Shown here one piece after another: positions 37,001 to 38,144 of a DNA stretch of 38,144 nucleotides. A model generated the notes under the pieces. It searched no databases. It had not been told where the DNA came from and saw nothing but the letters and a program-made list of their open reading frames with translations. The stretch covers positions 1 to 38,144 of the forward strand of contig JAKASF010000009.1 of assembly GCA_021828295.1 (NCBI GenBank), in the 5' to 3' direction. The position numbers and the translations under genes are program-made. How positions within the stretch are numbered: position 1 is the stretch's first letter; each line of letters begins with the position of its first letter. The DNA is from Microcaldota archaeon. GTDB lineage: Archaea; Micrarchaeota; Micrarchaeia; Micrarchaeales; CABMGC01.

Positions 37001-38067
37001 TGGTACTGCATGTCGTTAGGGTAGCCGTAGAAGAGGCCCTGATTAGAGGTGCTGAACGTGCTCTGCGGGCAGATGAGCATCAGCGGCACGGAGGCGGCGT
37101 TGCTCTGGTTTACCTGGTTGGCGGGAGAGGCATCCGAAGCCGAGGATTGCGTAGAGGTGAGCGGTCCCGTTCCCGCCGTCACCTGCGTCGTTATCACCTG
37201 CGTGTCGTGGCACGTGCCCCCGTAAGATTGCGGGCAGGCGCCGCCTGCGCAGAGGTCCAGCGTCGCCGTATTGCTTGTAGAGGATACCTGGCCCGCGGGC
37301 GTGTTTGTGCAGTAGTTCCAGAAGCTCGGGGGCGTGGTGCTGCTGCTTCCCGTGCCGCTGCTCCCTCCGCCAGTTGTCTGGCATGGGGGCGAGCTGCATG
37401 CTACGGTGTATGATATGGACGCACCCTCTCCGCCGCAGCCTGCCCCCGGGGGCCCCACGCAAACGGATACGGAAACGCCGTATTCTCCTCCAGAGCTGTA
37501 TGCATGGGTAGTGGTGGCGCTAGTTCCCTGCCCGCTCACATAGGTGGTCTGCGTCTGGCCATCGCCGAAGTTCCAGTTCACGCTATTCTGTATCGTGCCG
37601 CTTCCCGAGCAGGTCACAGTGAACGTGACCGTCTGTCCGGGGATCGAGGAGGTCGGGCTGGCTGACAGGGTGCAGCCCCCGGAGTTGGAATTGCCGAAGG
37701 TGACGGTTACCGGGCTTGAAGTGTACTGCGTGCCCGAATAGGTGTACGATGCGTACACAGTCACAGTGCCCGCCTGTCCAAAGCTGTACTGCACGCTGCA
37801 CGAACTGCCGCCGTTCAGGCTGCACGACTCTGCGCTGGTGCCAGCACCATAGGGCTGTTCAAAGCTAAATTGCACGCTGCCAGACGGCGAGCCGATTCCG
37901 CCGATGGTCGCGGTGCACGTGGTGTGCTGGTTGCTGCTCAGTTGGGTGGGGGAGCACGAGAGCGATATGGTGGGTGAGCTTGTCTGCTGCGCGCTCAGGT
38001 TTGGCGCAAGGATGATGCTTATGATTAGGAATAGAAGAAATGCGTAACGAACGTTTGCCGCTAACAT
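31069..38067 (-). CDS. giant secreted, C-terminally anchored surface protein (2332 aa) with Ig-like and PKD-like domains
   Basis: Signal peptide YAFLLFLIISIILAPNLSAQ; Ig-like GSVQFSF...VTVYASYTYSGTQY; PKD-like VNWNFGDGQTQTTYVSG...TTHAYSSGGEYGVSV; C-terminal TM LWLLASVATALLALLLG plus basic tail. Confidence 0.9.
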   Translation of the reverse strand: MLAANVRYAFLLFLIISIILAPNLSAQQTSSPTISLSCSPTQLSSNQHTTCTATIGGIGSPSGSVQFSFEQPYGAGTSAESCSLNGGSSCSVQYSFGQAGTVTVYASYTYSGTQYTSSPVTVTFGNSNSGGCTLSASPTSSIPGQTVTFTVTCSGSGTIQNSVNWNFGDGQTQTTYVSGQGTSATTTHAYSSGGEYGVSVSVCVGPPGAGCGGEGASISYTVACSSPPCQTTGGGSSGTGSSSTTPPSFWNYCTNTPAGQVSSTSNTATLDLCAGGACPQSYGGTCHDTQVITTQVTAGTGPLTSTQSSASDASPANQVNQSNAASVPLMLICPQSTFSTSNQGLFYGYPNDMQYQNVLGDACYNKQTKLLTSIDLPTSISWGQYSPARASVGALTFNDLKPASLTITNFGYSPMLESGSGNVLSNGFSTNTYVFGQVPSYAQHGVWTWNAIFANFNSMELDSLTASANPVSVETTNTIQEQCGVGDEPACSTCNVRTGVPSTSTSSSSSSSSTICASQEQTETLTCAYTYSYSETTQLQNVQNYYIPYTTATKSSGGTTNIENTFNANVVPYFTYNYLLPGLDGQNLADSYDIFSPWNYPTPVNVIDTFPIDTPNTLFFNYQGTLLSSPASGTGGLSNSVLQLLGNIQTFLQDAQGSIGGLLDALSNHKTASSGLYSPLVANAISISALANDYVLVLNWSNPASSGNGDYYIDVLRLIPHGYFNVTGYQPSPSNPDTPYQAGSPGAWTSGWNSYWSNVITLQDQAVYNINAQDLKSQLGSFATSLGNACSNSVNTASCSDKGYAASGFTPLNMSVSDSGAVFITGNILVTENSGNNYNTYPAIIGLLFPTGSNGQVNWGATPSLFANTTLQWSLASSSAPAIPILNEIASTSTGQIVYGANQTSGYVYQFDGTTLAQSGTIDLAYQSAVGQGAQSTLSISDWLLNGGLFGVKFDGKTQTQTTGGGSVTAFYAGPATQGTQSGGQAIYATNDMDQAAYHHPIGISVVNGYLYVLDNWAGSANVMYSPPGAVGESSYGPGTYFDILVLRALNSQGVDTPINPTGFDDMFSPQSCSATFVYTGLGIPPQTPVQEECITDTQSWSLQCNPSNECQTLYIGCTINGKSGDKFGCHSPSTGEGSQYWTQTPASSLAGLGGAYPPYGWILSANITGMNSLNQFFRSAFFNTVYERYASTPGASNPITFCSSTECTFNPSNMPAVYLGGYMPVGPLLRAVQTAEVSAPLSSKTPRAFESPTYQRTGAAFAPMIYDSSFTINFNETSSMLFPPLPAGLSTSLCSSGLLLGYSCQVQDATFYNELLFANTRAENYTNVFKGFQPYTCISSLSQSDSGSCASSTAVNSIAAPVYLVTNPLRYVENLGSAQTQSLASQFYSSFLQNLQNTGCSSQATSSNQCASGGATQSGTPTLSEQLAPVDYGVTDQVTVTATNAGDSVAANAIDSKGNELGGSPVSSSSQSASVTICGTPPSITPGSTQTVNRPLDCVLPSNSPIAITGNEFAPSDTCSSPPCLASGEPNTYKLSVNQVPFLNIASPIAVQATNTVDSSLYIIPDTAYAVAYNPGDSVTIALTGPNGATVGTSNTFKDGVYFFICPNSGNKMDATCGLSPGQTYTMTATENGKSTSQTLTVQSTSSGTGSSVPAQAETLSSRISGYLVVPYKYTYSISQKSALESGPTVVSESGDASPDSPSSLCAPPSLTQQTAAPTDVYSFALVNGPSGTQTATIEGDYSYLLSTAPTGGYFMPNLSNYGLVVPPLIDYTLQNDRLFGYIYANITSACTTGYSGGAQIWDCSRNNQAVLDSSRLYAYEIDHYAQSQGGFYTLVASSNPGSGPAEVGGASAGSGTATLSYNPLQEAATVTLFEIYKQAVYDSDLALSINSQSYTPSSGPGCSSGRCSTYGYQRITYVMNDRFGNNIYVPMDIDVANTVSLSLTVSSQVNPNNVNQTTITFNGLLGVQNAFGGFTPLPNNDVYLYYNTNLDYADYNPVTCPLDAAYCAYALSDSSFLPSSSASCPLPGPYSCVQSNPVFTTSLNNRYANSQVATYAPSYNGFADASKNAQCNPQPPSLLQEGSTLCNIYGNNGYPNICPATGVLSQAFACYQNEHGSAAADNLASCLMLHSYTYCEGQFPDYATCVNNAKAGPFPAGAGQPQYCADISPTTGAGVCTSQIGLIGNQQTGGSYFTTNAGGAFSGSITACGTEQDSILAAFYGYPAPEPIQAKVVPLGLSEIDPSQPASLQSTIGKSNPSAVIVGELNYSEAPVQTRSSPFQIGLFELSYGDVNTLWLLASVATALLALLLGSTRRRAHGRKARRHHDDNRG

Positions 38068-38144
38068 GCAAACGCTGTAATAGATACATATAAGGTATAA
38101 ATAACAAGCGAGTTCCGCCAGTGCGGCTATCTGACAGACAACCG

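Noticed and set aside
1-38144. CRISPR arrays, rRNA genes, transposases
   Set aside because: No regularly spaced repeats, rRNA-like sequence or transposase motifs seen on reading.

Overview
This is a compact archaeal chromosomal segment. TATA-box-like promoters, TTG/GTG starts, Nop5, TruD, NAC, GGGP synthase, archaeal tRNAs and class III (QxSxEYL) signal peptides support archaea. A DPANN/Micrarchaeota-like origin is my inference, not proven. Core genes include an OGG1-type glycosylase (cut by the left edge), GlyRS, Nop5, a Tes-like radical SAM tetraether lipid synthase, a DHH phosphoesterase, a KaiC-like ATPase, family-V UDG, RNase Z, GGGP synthase, an epimerase, a proline-dehydrogenase-like protein, TruD, a GT2 glycosyltransferase, DUF424 and NAC, plus tRNA-Val(GAC), tRNA-Ser(CGA) and tRNA-Ala(TGC). 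The most notable accessory region is an AT-richer stretch (~15184-19381). It appears to be two nested or tandem integrase-less islets anchored on the 3' end of tRNA-Val: the tRNA 3' end is repeated at ~15184 and ~16161, and each interval carries its own toxin-antitoxin module (VapBC, RelBE). The outer interval also holds a tandem-duplicated Lrp regulator and a stand-alone Lrp/RAM-like domain. Other notable items are a 2332-aa secreted, membrane-anchored surface protein with a membrane partner, an unlisted 41-aa hyper-acidic microprotein preceded by a GNRA-loop hairpin, a pilin-like protein with a beta-solenoid-like tip, a clean C-terminally short NFACT/RqcH protein, and three convergent gene pairs whose stop codons interlock in CTAG.
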